64,000 nucleotides of DNA, from NCBI GenBank assembly GCA_000510425.1, contig AZKM01000029.1:1-64000 (forward strand), in the 5' to 3' direction. The position numbers and the translations under genes were made by a program. The notes beneath the pieces were generated by a model. It searched no databases and had not been told where the DNA came from. It saw nothing but the letters and a program-made list of their open reading frames with translations. Positions 17,454 to 26,670 of the stretch are shown one piece after another. How positions within the stretch are numbered: position 1 is the stretch's first letter; each line of letters begins with the position of its first letter. The DNA comes from Eubacterium nodatum ATCC 33099. GTDB taxonomy: Bacteria > Bacillota > Clostridia > Peptostreptococcales > Anaerovoracaceae.

Positions 17454-18014
17454 CTACGCCTCTATTCTTTTTATAATCGGAGTCAATCTTTGACCCACAT
17501 ATGTACAAACCAAGGCTTTGGCTATATCTCCCGGAATAAAGATAATACATCCTACCATCAATGCCTTCCAAACGGTTATCGGATTTCCCATTACATTATG
17601 AATGATGAAATACATATATGGAACTCCTATTATATGGCAGGAAAGCATTCCCAAAATCACTATTAAAAAATTCACAACAAAACTTTTGGGCTCGTATTTT
17701 CTCATAAGTAATCCTATTATAACAGGAACAAATATAAATCCCAATAAGAATCCGAAGCTTGGACTATATATATACGATATGCCTCCTCCCCCTGTGAAAA
17801 TAGGAAGTCCGGCAAGCCCCAACGCCACATATAAAACCTGTGACAGTGCTCCCCAATAAGGACCGAGAATCATTCCTGCCAGTGCTATAAATAAAAGCTG
17901 TGCCGATATCGGTGTAGGACCGACCGGAATTTTAATAAATGCACCTACTGCTGTTAAGGCTGTAAACAGTGCCGTTAAAATAATATACTGTAAATTCGTT
18001 CTGTTACTATTCAT
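17454..18014 (-). CDS. bioY: Biotin transporter S-component BioY
   Basis: 186 residues, six membrane helices, with the BioY features PVGPTPISAQLLFIALAGMI near residue 28 and GYIYSPSFGFLLG-like GGISYIYSPSFGFLLGF in the middle. It is the substrate-binding subunit of an ECF biotin transporter; no ECF ATPases or transmembrane partner are nearby, so it presumably uses shared energising modules. AGGAGG-type site before the ATG. A consensus promoter overlaps a dyad upstream. Confidence 0.92.
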   Translation of the reverse strand: MNSNRTNLQYIILTALFTALTAVGAFIKIPVGPTPISAQLLFIALAGMILGPYWGALSQVLYVALGLAGLPIFTGGGGISYIYSPSFGFLLGFIFVPVIIGLLMRKYEPKSFVVNFLIVILGMLSCHIIGVPYMYFIIHNVMGNPITVWKALMVGCIIFIPGDIAKALVCTYVGQRLTPIIKRIEA

Positions 18015-18185
18015 TCTGTTTCCTCCATATCCGAATTAGTTATTGCTACATCCTGCATAAAAAATTATCATCTGTTTTAATGATGCCGGGCAGACTTGGA
18101 AAGCAGGGCCTACAATTGATTAAAGGCTATAATTCAGATTCGAGAATAAATCGCCCCCCTTAGTCACCCTTTATTAAATATTAAA

Positions 18186-18211
18186 GGCTAACAATAATTA
18201 TATAGTTAACC
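18186..18211. promoter_or_regulatory. Dyad over the bioY -10 box, candidate biotin-repressor operator
   Basis: GGCTAAC (18186-18192) and GTTAACC (18205-18211) form a 7-base dyad with one mismatch across a 12-base spacer that contains the -10 box. The GTTAAC core recalls BirA half-sites, but their order and spacing differ from the classical box, so the regulator is uncertain. Confidence 0.4.
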
Positions 18212-18225
18212 CCTCCGGCTGTCAA
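18197..18225 (-). promoter_or_regulatory. Consensus sigma-A promoter of bioY
   Basis: On the minus strand TTGACA (18220-18225), 17 bases, TATAAT (18197-18202): a perfect match to the consensus. The leader before the ATG is about 175 bases. Confidence 0.8.
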
Positions 18226-18284
18226 GATTTAATTCAAACAATATATCTTCAGAGTGGTTAGTATTGGTGAAAACTTTTATTTTC

Positions 18285-18352
18285 AAATTTAAATACAGCC
18301 ACGCTTCATCTGAAAATCTACTATTATTAGAATTTCAATAATGCACGGCTGT
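18285..18352 (-). terminator. Probable terminator after the PurF-like gene
   Basis: ACAGCC (minus strand, 18347-18352) and GGCTGT (18295-18300) close a long hairpin. A T-rich run follows toward 18285. The loop is long, so this is a moderate call. Confidence 0.45.
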
Positions 18353-18381
18353 AATAAAAATTTTTCGCTTCATCTATCCCT

Positions 18382-19788
18382 TTATTCTTTACCGTTCCAG
18401 CAATATGTACATAGCCTGCATGCCTCCATGCCTGTGGCTTCGATCAAGTCATCTAATCTTTGGAACGCAAGAGTATCAACATTCAAATTCTTGCGAATTT
18501 CTTCTACCATTTCCTTGTAATTTTTGCTGTTCGGATCGGCATAGTCTTCAATCACCGCCTTTGATATACTTTCTCCTTCTCTTGCTCTTATGATCCTTCT
18601 CGTTATGTAATCATATTCAGATCTGGATCTGGAGAAATTCAAATATTTACAACCGTACATCAGTGGAGGACATGCTGTTCTTATATTTACAGACTTTGCT
18701 CCATTATTATAAAGATACTGTACCGTCTGTCCGAGCTGTGTCCCCCGTACAATAGAATCATCTATCAAAAGCAGCTTTTTATTTTCAATCAACGACTGAA
18801 CCGGTATTAATTTCATATGAGCAATCAGCTCCCTCTGGCTTTGTCTTGTGGGCATGAAAGAACGGGGCCAGGTAGGCGTATACTTAATGAAAGGTCTTGA
18901 ATAAGGTTTCTTGGATTCATTGGAATACCCTATCGCATGGGCAATTCCACTATCCGGAACACCTGCCACCACATCCACATCTGCATTATCTCGCCTTGCC
19001 AGCATTCTGCCACACTGATATCTCATGCTTTCAACATTGATACCCTCATAACAGGATGTGGGATAGCCAAAATAAACCCACAGAAATGTACATATTTTCA
19101 TTTCTTTCTCAGGTTTGCTCAAGACTTCGTAACCCTCTGAAGTCAGATATACAATTTCTCCCGGTCCAAGCTCATAGCAATCTTCATAACCCAGATTGAT
19201 ATATGCCGAACTTTCAAAAGTCACACAATAGGCACCATCTTTCTTGCCTATAATAGCAGGAGTTCTCCCAAATCTGTCCCTCATCACATAAATCCCCTCT
19301 GAGGTCATTAATAAAAGTGACATAGAGCCATCTACGGACTCCTGGACATGCTTGAATCCCTCTACGAAATTGCCCGCCTGATCTATTAAAACACCTACCA
19401 GCTCAGTATCATTAACCTTGCCTCCGCTCATTTCCATAAAATGAGAATTGCCTCGTTCATAGACTTTTCGAACGAGTTCATCGACATTATTGATCTTGCC
19501 GACAGTGGTTAAAGCGTAACTTCCATGGTGAGATCTGATTAAAAGTGGCTGGGGATCCATATCTGAAATACAGCCTATACCCAAATTGCCCTCAAGCTCA
19601 TCAAGGTCGCCGTCAAATTTCGTTCTAAAAGGAGAGTTCTCAATATTATGAATCGACCTATGAAAACCATCTTCACCGTATACTGCCATGCCGCCTCTTC
19701 TGGTTCCTAAATGAGAATGATAATCTATTCCAAAAAACAAATCATTTGTACAACTGGCCTTTGAGGCAACTCCAAAAAATCCACCCAT
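18382..19788 (-). CDS. PurF-like amidophosphoribosyltransferase homologue lacking the N-terminal catalytic Cys
   Basis: 468 residues with the architecture of glutamine PRPP amidotransferase. An N-terminal Ntn-glutaminase-like half includes DRFGRTPAIIGKK (171-183) and ELGPGEIVYL (206-215). A PRTase half has the PRPP loop LLLIDDSIVRGT (339-350). However, the protein begins MGGFFGVAS, whereas PurF needs a Cys at position 1 after processing (CGIFG). The canonical cysteine is replaced by Gly, so glutamine hydrolysis by the known mechanism is not possible. The C-terminus has a Cys cluster (CRLCTYC). It may use ammonia or have a regulatory role beside a canonical PurF elsewhere. AAGGAAG precedes the ATG. 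No other pur genes lie nearby. Confidence 0.85.
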   Translation of the reverse strand: MGGFFGVASKASCTNDLFFGIDYHSHLGTRRGGMAVYGEDGFHRSIHNIENSPFRTKFDGDLDELEGNLGIGCISDMDPQPLLIRSHHGSYALTTVGKINNVDELVRKVYERGNSHFMEMSGGKVNDTELVGVLIDQAGNFVEGFKHVQESVDGSMSLLLMTSEGIYVMRDRFGRTPAIIGKKDGAYCVTFESSAYINLGYEDCYELGPGEIVYLTSEGYEVLSKPEKEMKICTFLWVYFGYPTSCYEGINVESMRYQCGRMLARRDNADVDVVAGVPDSGIAHAIGYSNESKKPYSRPFIKYTPTWPRSFMPTRQSQRELIAHMKLIPVQSLIENKKLLLIDDSIVRGTQLGQTVQYLYNNGAKSVNIRTACPPLMYGCKYLNFSRSRSEYDYITRRIIRAREGESISKAVIEDYADPNSKNYKEMVEEIRKNLNVDTLAFQRLDDLIEATGMEACRLCTYCWNGKE

Positions 19789-19908
19789 GATTTACTTCCT
19801 TTCCCCGTATCTTTATATAAAAATAATGTCACCATTATATCATTTATTACAAAAACAATAATTTTTATTAAAGAATTATATTGACATTTTTATAATTGCA
19901 CGGAGTTA

Positions 19909-19926
19909 ATTCGCCTTATTGCGAAT
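19909..19926. promoter_or_regulatory. Dyad upstream of the PurF-like gene
   Basis: ATTCGC, six bases, GCGAAT: a perfect 6-base dyad about 120 bases before the start codon. The CGAA cores resemble PurR box halves (CCGAAC), but the match is short. Confidence 0.3.
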
Positions 19927-19976
19927 ATTTTTTAATATTTATATTTCTTCGTACGGAAATATTCTGCGTATAAAAC

Positions 19977-21038
19977 TTATAGTAAAATTTCAGTAAGCCT
20001 TTCAATTAAATATTGATTTTCGTTTGCAGTCCTAACGGCAATGCGGTAATAATACCTCTCACTTATTTCAGATTGAAAAACGCCTTCATAATTACTGCAA
20101 TTTCTTACCATGATTCCTTTCTTTAAAAGCGCTTCATCAAGTTTGATCCTGCTTCTGAAGAAAATATAATTTGCCCTTGAGTCATAAAGCTTCAGTCCCA
20201 ACGACAACAATCCCGCAATCATTTTTTCTCTTTCAACTGCAATGAAAGCTTTTGCTCTATCCACATAATCTTCTGCCTTCAAAGCTGTAATTCCCACCTT
20301 AGAAGCAACTGTGGAAACCGGCCATCTTGTCAGACACTCTCGTATTTTTTTTGCCAGAGCAGAATCACCACAAACACAGTAACCAAGCCTTATGCCTGCC
20401 ATTGCATACATCTTCGTAAATGATTTCAACACTATCACATCCGGCAATAAAGATATTTCCTCCATTACGGAGTATGACTCACAGTCTAAAACAAATTCCA
20501 TAAAGCACTCGTCTATTACCAGCTTTGCACCGGTTCTATGACATGCATATATTATTGACATAACAGATTTCTGCCCTGCCGTAATCCCCGTCGGATTATT
20601 AGGATTGCACAAAAAAACCAAATCGTACTCCCCTGTATCTATATCGGTCAAAACCCTGTCGTTTAAAACAAAATCCTCCTCATCCCGGAGATAAAAATAG
20701 TTTATCTCACAGCCAAAGGTTTCAAGAGCCTCTTCATATTCAGAAAATGTCGGAACGATGAGCAGAGCTTTTTTAGGCTTTAATGCACACACTACTCTGT
20801 AGATTACATCCTCTGCACCATTGCCGCATGTTACTTGCTCAGGTGAAACTTCATGATATTCAGCCAATGCTTCGCAAATCTCTCTGTTGTAAGGATCCGG
20901 ATATGGTTCATAGCTGTCAAGATTAGCCACAATAGCCTTTTTCAGTTCTCTCGGCATGCCTAAAGGATTCAAATTTGCCGAAAAGTCATACATACGTTCT
21001 TTGTATTTATATATATTTCCACCGTGTTCACTTTTCAA
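19977..21038 (-). CDS. CobD-like / histidinol-phosphate-type PLP aminotransferase
   Basis: 353 residues, fold-type I PLP enzyme. HGGNIY (5-10) and DFSANLNPLG (18-27) are typical of L-threonine-O-3-phosphate decarboxylase (CobD), which supplies the aminopropanol linker of cobalamin. CNPNNPTG (144-151), DECFMEF (176-182), and SFTKMYAMAGIRLGY with the PLP Lys at ~209 complete the active site. No cobalamin genes are nearby, so a HisC-like or other decarboxylase role is possible. It starts at TTG with AGGAGG in front. It stands alone between the PurF-like and PrsW genes. Confidence 0.75.
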   Translation of the reverse strand: MKSEHGGNIYKYKERMYDFSANLNPLGMPRELKKAIVANLDSYEPYPDPYNREICEALAEYHEVSPEQVTCGNGAEDVIYRVVCALKPKKALLIVPTFSEYEEALETFGCEINYFYLRDEEDFVLNDRVLTDIDTGEYDLVFLCNPNNPTGITAGQKSVMSIIYACHRTGAKLVIDECFMEFVLDCESYSVMEEISLLPDVIVLKSFTKMYAMAGIRLGYCVCGDSALAKKIRECLTRWPVSTVASKVGITALKAEDYVDRAKAFIAVEREKMIAGLLSLGLKLYDSRANYIFFRSRIKLDEALLKKGIMVRNCSNYEGVFQSEISERYYYRIAVRTANENQYLIERLTEILL

Positions 21039-21180
21039 AAGCCACCTCCTAAAATGCCTTTTAATATCAATTGTTTTTATATATCATATTCAGTCATATA
21101 AAAAATCAATTCAAAGGGCCTGTATTATATTTGAAAAACTTGCAACATATTCTTTACTACAGACTTCTAAGCCTTCAAAA

Positions 21181-21903
21181 TCAACTCAAATGATTTACAT
21201 CATGTTCTCTTAATCTTGTGTCGTTTTTTGATATTCGCAAAACCATAACATATGCGATTATGTCCATAACTATTATATATGCGAAAAAAATCATAGAAAG
21301 ACTGTTTCCCGTTGATGTGGCTGCAAAATCATAAAAGCCGTGCATCAAAAGAGGAATAAACAGGCTTAAAAATTGGTAGAAGCTCTCTCTTCTCCATGCC
21401 TTTCTCACTGCGTAATATTTTGCCATTCCATAATAGTATCCCATGAATATACCGAATATACAGTGTGCCGGAATTGCCGTAAGTGCCCTGCCAAGTGCGT
21501 TGCCGAAGCCGTAACTGAATACATAACCTATGTTTTCAAATGCAGCAAAACCAAGAGTAACAGCCACTGAATATACTATGGCATCAAATCTGTAGTCGAA
21601 GGCTGTATGCCTCCAACTCCCCCTTTTCAGAGCGAAGTGTTTAAGCCCCTCCTCAGCCCATGCCACGATAAAAAAGTTTGAAATAAAACGATAAGCAAAA
21701 GATTTTTCTGACAATACTGTTCCTATGATACCCTCAAAAAATCTCTCGATATATCCTGCGGGAAGTGTAATCAACATTCCGAATAAAAAAAGTTTAAGTA
21801 TCAGCCCTATAGGTTCCCTTTCAACTCTATCTATCTTATATATTTTGTACATCAAAAAAACAGGTGGGATTACCGCAGCAAGCAAGAGTAATGTCCTCAT
21901 CAA
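21181..21903 (-). CDS. PrsW-family intramembrane metalloprotease
   Basis: 240 residues with about seven membrane helices. The PrsW/Abi-like motifs are seen: WAEEGLKH with Glu84-Glu85, HCIFGIFMGYYYG in the middle, and HGFYDFAA near residue 175. In B. subtilis PrsW performs site-1 cleavage of the anti-sigma factor RsiW; this protein's target is unknown. GGAGG precedes the ATG. Confidence 0.85.
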   Translation of the reverse strand: MMRTLLLLAAVIPPVFLMYKIYKIDRVEREPIGLILKLFLFGMLITLPAGYIERFFEGIIGTVLSEKSFAYRFISNFFIVAWAEEGLKHFALKRGSWRHTAFDYRFDAIVYSVAVTLGFAAFENIGYVFSYGFGNALGRALTAIPAHCIFGIFMGYYYGMAKYYAVRKAWRRESFYQFLSLFIPLLMHGFYDFAATSTGNSLSMIFFAYIIVMDIIAYVMVLRISKNDTRLREHDVNHLS

Positions 21904-22027
21904 TGAACACCTCCTATTAATGATATTGGCTATTATAACATATTTATACTGAAATCCTATATAGCTATAGAAATTTTATAAAAACACTTCTTTGGGACTT
22001 TATTAGGAAAGTGCTACATTCCCTAAT

Positions 22028-22052
22028 AAAAAAAGCAGATCCGAAAATCTGC
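22028..22052 (-). terminator. Terminator of the 22148-23214 lipoprotein gene
   Basis: On the minus strand GCAGAT (22047-22052) and ATCTGC (22035-22040) form the stem, followed by seven T (22028-22034). Confidence 0.85.
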
Positions 22053-22147
22053 CTAAATCCCACGATTTGTAAATTACAATTCTACTTTTTCGTAAGCATT
22101 ATATAAAGTAAAAATAATACTTATTCAAAATTCCCGTTACTTTTGTA

Positions 22148-23214
22148 TTAGGGATTTCTCAAAAGAATTGCCGAAGTATAGGAATCGTCCTTATCTTTTA
22201 AAGGGATTTTTTTTACCAACTTAAAGTCCTTTATATCATGAATCTGTATGATTTCATCATTTGCAACAATGAAATACTCCTTAAAAATATATGACAATGA
22301 AATCGGAGTTTTCAAATCAATAATTTTCTTTTTACCGTCAGGTCTTAATCTCATTACCCTTGTTCCTGTGCCATCAACCTGATCATGATCCGTTATCAGA
22401 AATTCTCCATTATGAATATATATTCTGTCAGGCTTTATTTCAGGTACACTGATTTCTTCTATATTAAAATTTTTTTTGTTTATCTTTAAGATTTTACCGG
22501 TACTCTTGTTTTCAGATGTAAAAGCTACAGGCAAATAAAAAAAATGCTTATCTTCACAATAATCTTCTCCCGGGAAGCCGTAACCGGTTATGTCTTTAGT
22601 GTATTTAAGTTTCAAATCTCTGTTATAAATTTCCATGAAAATAACTGTATCCTTAGGATTTTCATTTTCCTCATTTCTAAAACCGACAATCTTATTATCA
22701 ATAGGTATGATAGAAGGTATATGCGAATTTTTTCTTACGATATGTCTGTTTTTCTTTGATTTTCTGTCATAGAACTCCAAATATGTGTCATTGTTAAGAG
22801 TATTTACTGCATATACCCTCTTTCCTATTACTGTTGTATGATTTAAAGCAATATTTGAAAAAGGGTATTCTTCAATCTCCAAGCTCTTTAAATTCATCCT
22901 TATTACTTTTTTCGTATCTCGCTTATTACCAAGACCTTCAGGAATGAGGTAAACATCATCTTTGATTCTTTGAGGAGAATAAAAAGACGATCCTAAATTG
23001 GCATACTTCAGATCCATCTCACCAACTTTTTCTCCATTAAAACCATACCAATGAATACAGCTTTCATACTTGCTGTCTTTGGTTTCGATAATCCCAATAC
23101 TGGGTTTATTATACTCTTTCACTGCAGACTGAGATTTTTTTTACAGGCAGACAGCAATGCGATAAGTGATAACGATAACAATAACAACAATAAAAAATAT
23201 AATGCTCTTTTCAT
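22148..23214 (-). pseudogene. Beta-propeller-like lipoprotein gene, frameshifted in an A-tract just after the lipobox
   Basis: ATG at 23214 opens a lipoprotein signal peptide (MKRALYFLL..., lipobox LLSAC) that stops ten codons after the lipobox. The mature part of 324 residues continues in another frame from 23122 to 22148. The junction is an A8 run (T8 at 23135-23142 on the plus strand); nine A would give CKKKSQSAVKEYNKPS and one protein of about 355 residues. The body has repeated short beta-rich blocks (GFNGEKVGEM, LEFYDRKSKK, EFLITDHDQVDG, IIQIHDIKD), suggesting a propeller fold; function unknown. No clear ribosome binding site precedes 23214, though GGAGG lies about 60 bases upstream. 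It may be switched by slippage, dead, or a sequencing artefact. Confidence 0.65.
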
Positions 23215-23590
23215 AAAAATCAGAGGAAGATGTGAAAATACACATCTCCCTTTACCTCCTCTATTTTTTGTATACAGTCCTTGTCTTACTTGTTGAAACC
23301 AATTCCAACGGATGAACAGCTCTCCCAAAGGCAGAAGTATTTAAATCAATCTTATACTTATCTTTAAAAGAAGCCCAAACCAAATGTGAACAATAAAACT
23401 TCGCTCTCGTTTCAACATAAGCACCTCTATTTAGTTATCCTTATTTAACTCCCTGAATTTACTCTACTAAAGTCTTGATGATATGTCAATACTTTTTTAT
23501 TTAAATTTCCGCAAATGAAAATAAATTGGATTTGTTTTAACAATTCTGTTATACATTATCTCCTATATTTATGATATAATAAGCTTGCAA
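23215..23590. other. Non-coding stretch between the lipoprotein gene and yhhQ
   Basis: No gene recognised. It holds the divergent promoters; a TATAAT at 23575-23580 is the likely -10 box for the riboswitch transcript, with a poor -35. Confidence 0.4.
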
Positions 23591-23632
23591 AGACAGTTCG
23601 AGACCATCCTGTCTATAAATAAAACTAGGAGG
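23591..23632 (+). ncRNA. preQ1-I riboswitch
   Basis: P1 stem GACAG (23592-23596) with CTGTC (23609-23613) encloses the loop TTCGAGACCATC. It is followed by an A-rich tail ending AAAACTAGGAGG, in which the pseudoknot strand overlaps the Shine-Dalgarno sequence. Stem length, the TTCG...ACCATCC loop and the AACTAGG tail fit the small preQ1 class I aptamer. It lies immediately before a queuosine-precursor transporter gene, as known for this class. Control would be at translation initiation. Confidence 0.75.
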
Positions 23633-23640
23633 AAAATTTA

Positions 23641-24348
23641 ATGACAAACGAAATTTTATTGGTTATTACTCTTTTGGTGGAATACTCTGCCGTAATTCTG
23701 CTACATCAGTATTTTGGCAAAAAAGGTCTGTTTATGTGGACAAGTATCGCAACTATTGCCGCAAATATTGAAGTTCTCATGCTTGTAAAAGCCTTCGGTA
23801 TGGAGATGACCCTGGGCAACATACTATTTGCATCTACTTTCCTGGTTACAGATATTGTCAGCGAATTGTATGGAAAAGAAGAATCGAAGAAGGCGGTAAA
23901 AATAGGAATTGCCACTTCCATTTCTTTCGTTTTAATTTCATCATCATGGCTGCTTTATCAGCCAAGTTCAGGAGATTTTGCAACGCCGTCAATCAGAACT
24001 ATTTTCTCAAATACACCAAGGTTGATGTTTGCCTCACTTGCAGTTTATGTGATTGTTCAATTCTTCGATGTATGGTTATACCACAAATGGTGGGCATTCA
24101 CCGATAAACTCTTCGAAAATCATGACAAATATCTCTGGGTCAGAAATAACGGATCCACAATTCTATCCCAATTTCTGAATTCCCTGCTGTTTAATGTCTT
24201 TGCCTTTTATGGGACTTATGACAATATCACAATTTGGAATATCATTGTATCATCATTTGTTATATTCCTGATAACAAGTTTGGCAGATACTCCATTTGTT
24301 TATATTTGCAGACACCTTTACAGAAAAAAACAGACTAAACTTGATTAG
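23641..24348 (+). CDS. yhhQ: Queuosine precursor transporter (YhhQ/VUT family)
   Basis: 235 residues with six or seven membrane helices. The family landmarks are LASTFLVTDIVSELYGK-like FASTFLVTDIVSELYGKEE (~60-80), VQFFDVWLYHKW (~140-150), WVRNNGSTILSQFLNSLLF (~170-188) and SLADTPFVYI near the end. YhhQ imports preQ0/preQ1 for tRNA queuosine synthesis. The preQ1 riboswitch directly upstream supports this assignment. GGAGG of the riboswitch tail is the ribosome binding site. Confidence 0.92.
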   Translation: MTNEILLVITLLVEYSAVILLHQYFGKKGLFMWTSIATIAANIEVLMLVKAFGMEMTLGNILFASTFLVTDIVSELYGKEESKKAVKIGIATSISFVLISSSWLLYQPSSGDFATPSIRTIFSNTPRLMFASLAVYVIVQFFDVWLYHKWWAFTDKLFENHDKYLWVRNNGSTILSQFLNSLLFNVFAFYGTYDNITIWNIIVSSFVIFLITSLADTPFVYICRHLYRKKQTKLD

Positions 24349-24392
24349 TCACTCTCCACGCTTTGTGTACTGAGCTGACTACACCGTAAATC

Positions 24393-24424
24393 AAAATCCC
24401 TCGTAACCAAATACGGGGGATTTT
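24393..24424. terminator. Bidirectional terminator between yhhQ and pnp
   Basis: AAAATCCC...CGTA pairs with TACG...GGGATTTT, with a bulge. Runs of T follow on both strands, so it can serve yhhQ (plus) and pnp (minus). Confidence 0.75.
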
Positions 24425-24489
24425 AAAATTCTCTAACACGCTAATTTGTGTCAATCAAGTCCGAGGATGACTTGTTAAACAACCACTAC

Positions 24490-26598
24490 TTATTTAAGAT
24501 CTGTTCTTATCAAATTTATTCTATTCTGACTGTCAATTTCATCAACTTTAACCATAACTTTGTCTCCGATGTTCATAGCATCTTCAACTTTTTCTACTCT
24601 GCCCTTTGCCATCTTTGAAATATGAAGCAGACCTTCTTTGCCCGGAAGTACCTCTATGAAAGCTCCAAATGTCATAATTCTCGTTACCGTTCCCTTGTAA
24701 GTTTCACCTACTTCTACTTCCTTTGTCAAAAGTTCAATTTGTTCCTTCGCAATTTCGGCACTTTCCATGTTGTTTGAATAAATAGTTACAAGTCCCAAGT
24801 CTTCTTCTGAAATATCAATTTTAACGCCGGTATCTTCAACTATTTTATTGATAGTCTTTCCTCCCGGTCCTATTACAATCCTAATCTTATCAGGATCGAT
24901 TCTCATTGCAATGCAGCGAGGTGCCCACTTGGACAATTCTTCACGAGGCTGGGCAATTTCCTCAATCATATGCTTCATGATATGCATTCTTCCTTCACGA
25001 GCCTGTCTAAGTGCCTGCTCCATGATTTCTCTCGAAAGCCCATGCACCTTGATATCCATCTGTATAGCAGTTACGCCGACTTCTGTTCCCGTAACCTTGA
25101 AGTCCATGTCACCCATAAAGTCTTCCATACCTTGAATGTCGCTGAGAATTGCCATTTTGCTCGTTCCATCTTCTTCCACTCTTTCAATAAGCCCCATAGC
25201 AATCCCTGCAACAGGTCTTTTAATCGGAACACCTGCATCCATGAGTGCAAGGCATGAACCACAAGTCGATGCCATTGAGGTAGAACCATTTGAAGATAGA
25301 ATATCTGAAACTACACGAATAGCATAAGGGAATTCTTCCTTACTTGGAATTACAGGAAGGAGTGCTCTTTCTGCAAGTGCGCCATGACCAATCTCACGAC
25401 GTCCCGGACTTCTTGGCGGTCTTGGTTCTCCTGTAGAATATCCCGGGAAGTTATAATGGTGCATATATCTCTTCTCTGTCTGTTCTGTTAATCCGTCAAT
25501 TCTCTGAGCCTCTGACAACGGAGCGAGAGTTGTTGCTGACAGTGCCTGTGTCTGACCTCTCTTAAACAGTCCTGTCCCGTGAACCCTTGGAAGAAGTCCT
25601 GTTTCGCACCAGATAGGTCTAATCTCATCCAGTTTTCTATCATCGATACGAACTCCTTCATCAAGGATCATTGCTCGCATGCATTCTTTAGTTATTGAAA
25701 AAAGGAGATTTGCAATATCCTTCTCCATTTCCGGAAAACTCTCTGCGAAACGCTCCTGTGTTTCCACCTCTACTGCATCAATTTTATCAAGTCTTTCCAG
25801 TTTATCTGCGGTATGAAGTGCAGCTCTCATCTTTGGCATTGCAAACTCTCTAACAGCCTCTTCCAAATCCTCCGGAGCCTTTACAAAATTTATATCCATC
25901 TTTGGTTTTCCAACTTCCGCAACGATTTCATTTATAAATCTTACTATCTTCTTAATCTCTTCGTGAGCATAGAAAATAGCATCAAGCATAACACCTTCCG
26001 GAACTTCATCGGCTCCTGCTTCAACCATCATAATAGCTTCTTCCGTACCGGCAACAGTCAAATTTATATCAGAGACCTCTCTCTGTGCCAAGTCCGGGTT
26101 AATCACGAAATTACCGTCAATCCTGCCTACCCTGACAGAACCGGTAGGACCTTCCCATGGGATATCGGATGTTGCAATTGCAACGGATGAGCCTATAAGT
26201 GCCATAATATCCGTTTCACAATCCGGGTCAACAGACATAACTGTGGCCACAACACTGACATCATTGTAAAAACCCTTTGGAAAAAGCGGGCGTAAAGGTC
26301 TGTCCATAAGGCGGCAGCTCAAAATAGCCTTTTCACTGGGCCTTCCTTCTCTTCTAATAAATCCTCCCGGGATTTTTCCGCCTGCATACATTCTCTCTTC
26401 AAAATCACATGTCAGAGGAAAAAAATCAATTCCGTCTTTAGGCTCTTTGGATGCACAAACAGTCACATTAACTACGGAATCACCGTATCTAACCATAACC
26501 TGCCCATTTGCCTGCTCACAAACCTTTCCGATCTCTAACTGAAGCAATCTTCCTCCGATTGCCGTTTTAAACGTTCTGTAATCTGTAAATCTTGCCAT
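24490..26598 (-). CDS. pnp: Polyribonucleotide nucleotidyltransferase (PNPase)
   Basis: 702 residues. Two RNase PH domains (about 1-230 and 300-540) are joined by a helical linker. The family segment FPLTCDFEERMYAGGKIPGG is near residue 60 and the second core has GHGALAERALLP. A KH domain follows (VIGPGGKTINKIVEDTG, ~555-571), then an S1 domain ending the protein (GTVTRIMTFGAFIEVLPGKEGLLH). It degrades RNA from the 3' end by phosphorolysis and is part of the RNA-decay machinery. It lies 72 bases downstream of rpsO, past a terminator hairpin that probably limits read-through. Confidence 0.97.
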   Translation of the reverse strand: MARFTDYRTFKTAIGGRLLQLEIGKVCEQANGQVMVRYGDSVVNVTVCASKEPKDGIDFFPLTCDFEERMYAGGKIPGGFIRREGRPSEKAILSCRLMDRPLRPLFPKGFYNDVSVVATVMSVDPDCETDIMALIGSSVAIATSDIPWEGPTGSVRVGRIDGNFVINPDLAQREVSDINLTVAGTEEAIMMVEAGADEVPEGVMLDAIFYAHEEIKKIVRFINEIVAEVGKPKMDINFVKAPEDLEEAVREFAMPKMRAALHTADKLERLDKIDAVEVETQERFAESFPEMEKDIANLLFSITKECMRAMILDEGVRIDDRKLDEIRPIWCETGLLPRVHGTGLFKRGQTQALSATTLAPLSEAQRIDGLTEQTEKRYMHHYNFPGYSTGEPRPPRSPGRREIGHGALAERALLPVIPSKEEFPYAIRVVSDILSSNGSTSMASTCGSCLALMDAGVPIKRPVAGIAMGLIERVEEDGTSKMAILSDIQGMEDFMGDMDFKVTGTEVGVTAIQMDIKVHGLSREIMEQALRQAREGRMHIMKHMIEEIAQPREELSKWAPRCIAMRIDPDKIRIVIGPGGKTINKIVEDTGVKIDISEEDLGLVTIYSNNMESAEIAKEQIELLTKEVEVGETYKGTVTRIMTFGAFIEVLPGKEGLLHISKMAKGRVEKVEDAMNIGDKVMVKVDEIDSQNRINLIRTDLK

Positions 26599-26631
26599 TT
26601 CTAATAAACAACTCCTTCCTGTTTATTAATA

Positions 26632-26660
26632 CAAAAACAGGCGAGGTTGGTAACCTCGCC
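26632..26660 (-). terminator. Terminator/attenuator between rpsO and pnp
   Basis: A strong stem GGCGAGGTT / AACCTCGCC with a short loop is followed on the minus strand by TGTTTTTG. In other bacteria a similar hairpin separates rpsO and pnp and is processed by RNase III; here that is inference. Confidence 0.8.
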
Positions 26661-26670
26661 AAATTCAATA

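Noticed and set aside
25813..26190. 125-codon plus-strand frame inside pnp
   Set aside because: Antisense shadow with Cys/His/Asn-rich composition and no start signals.
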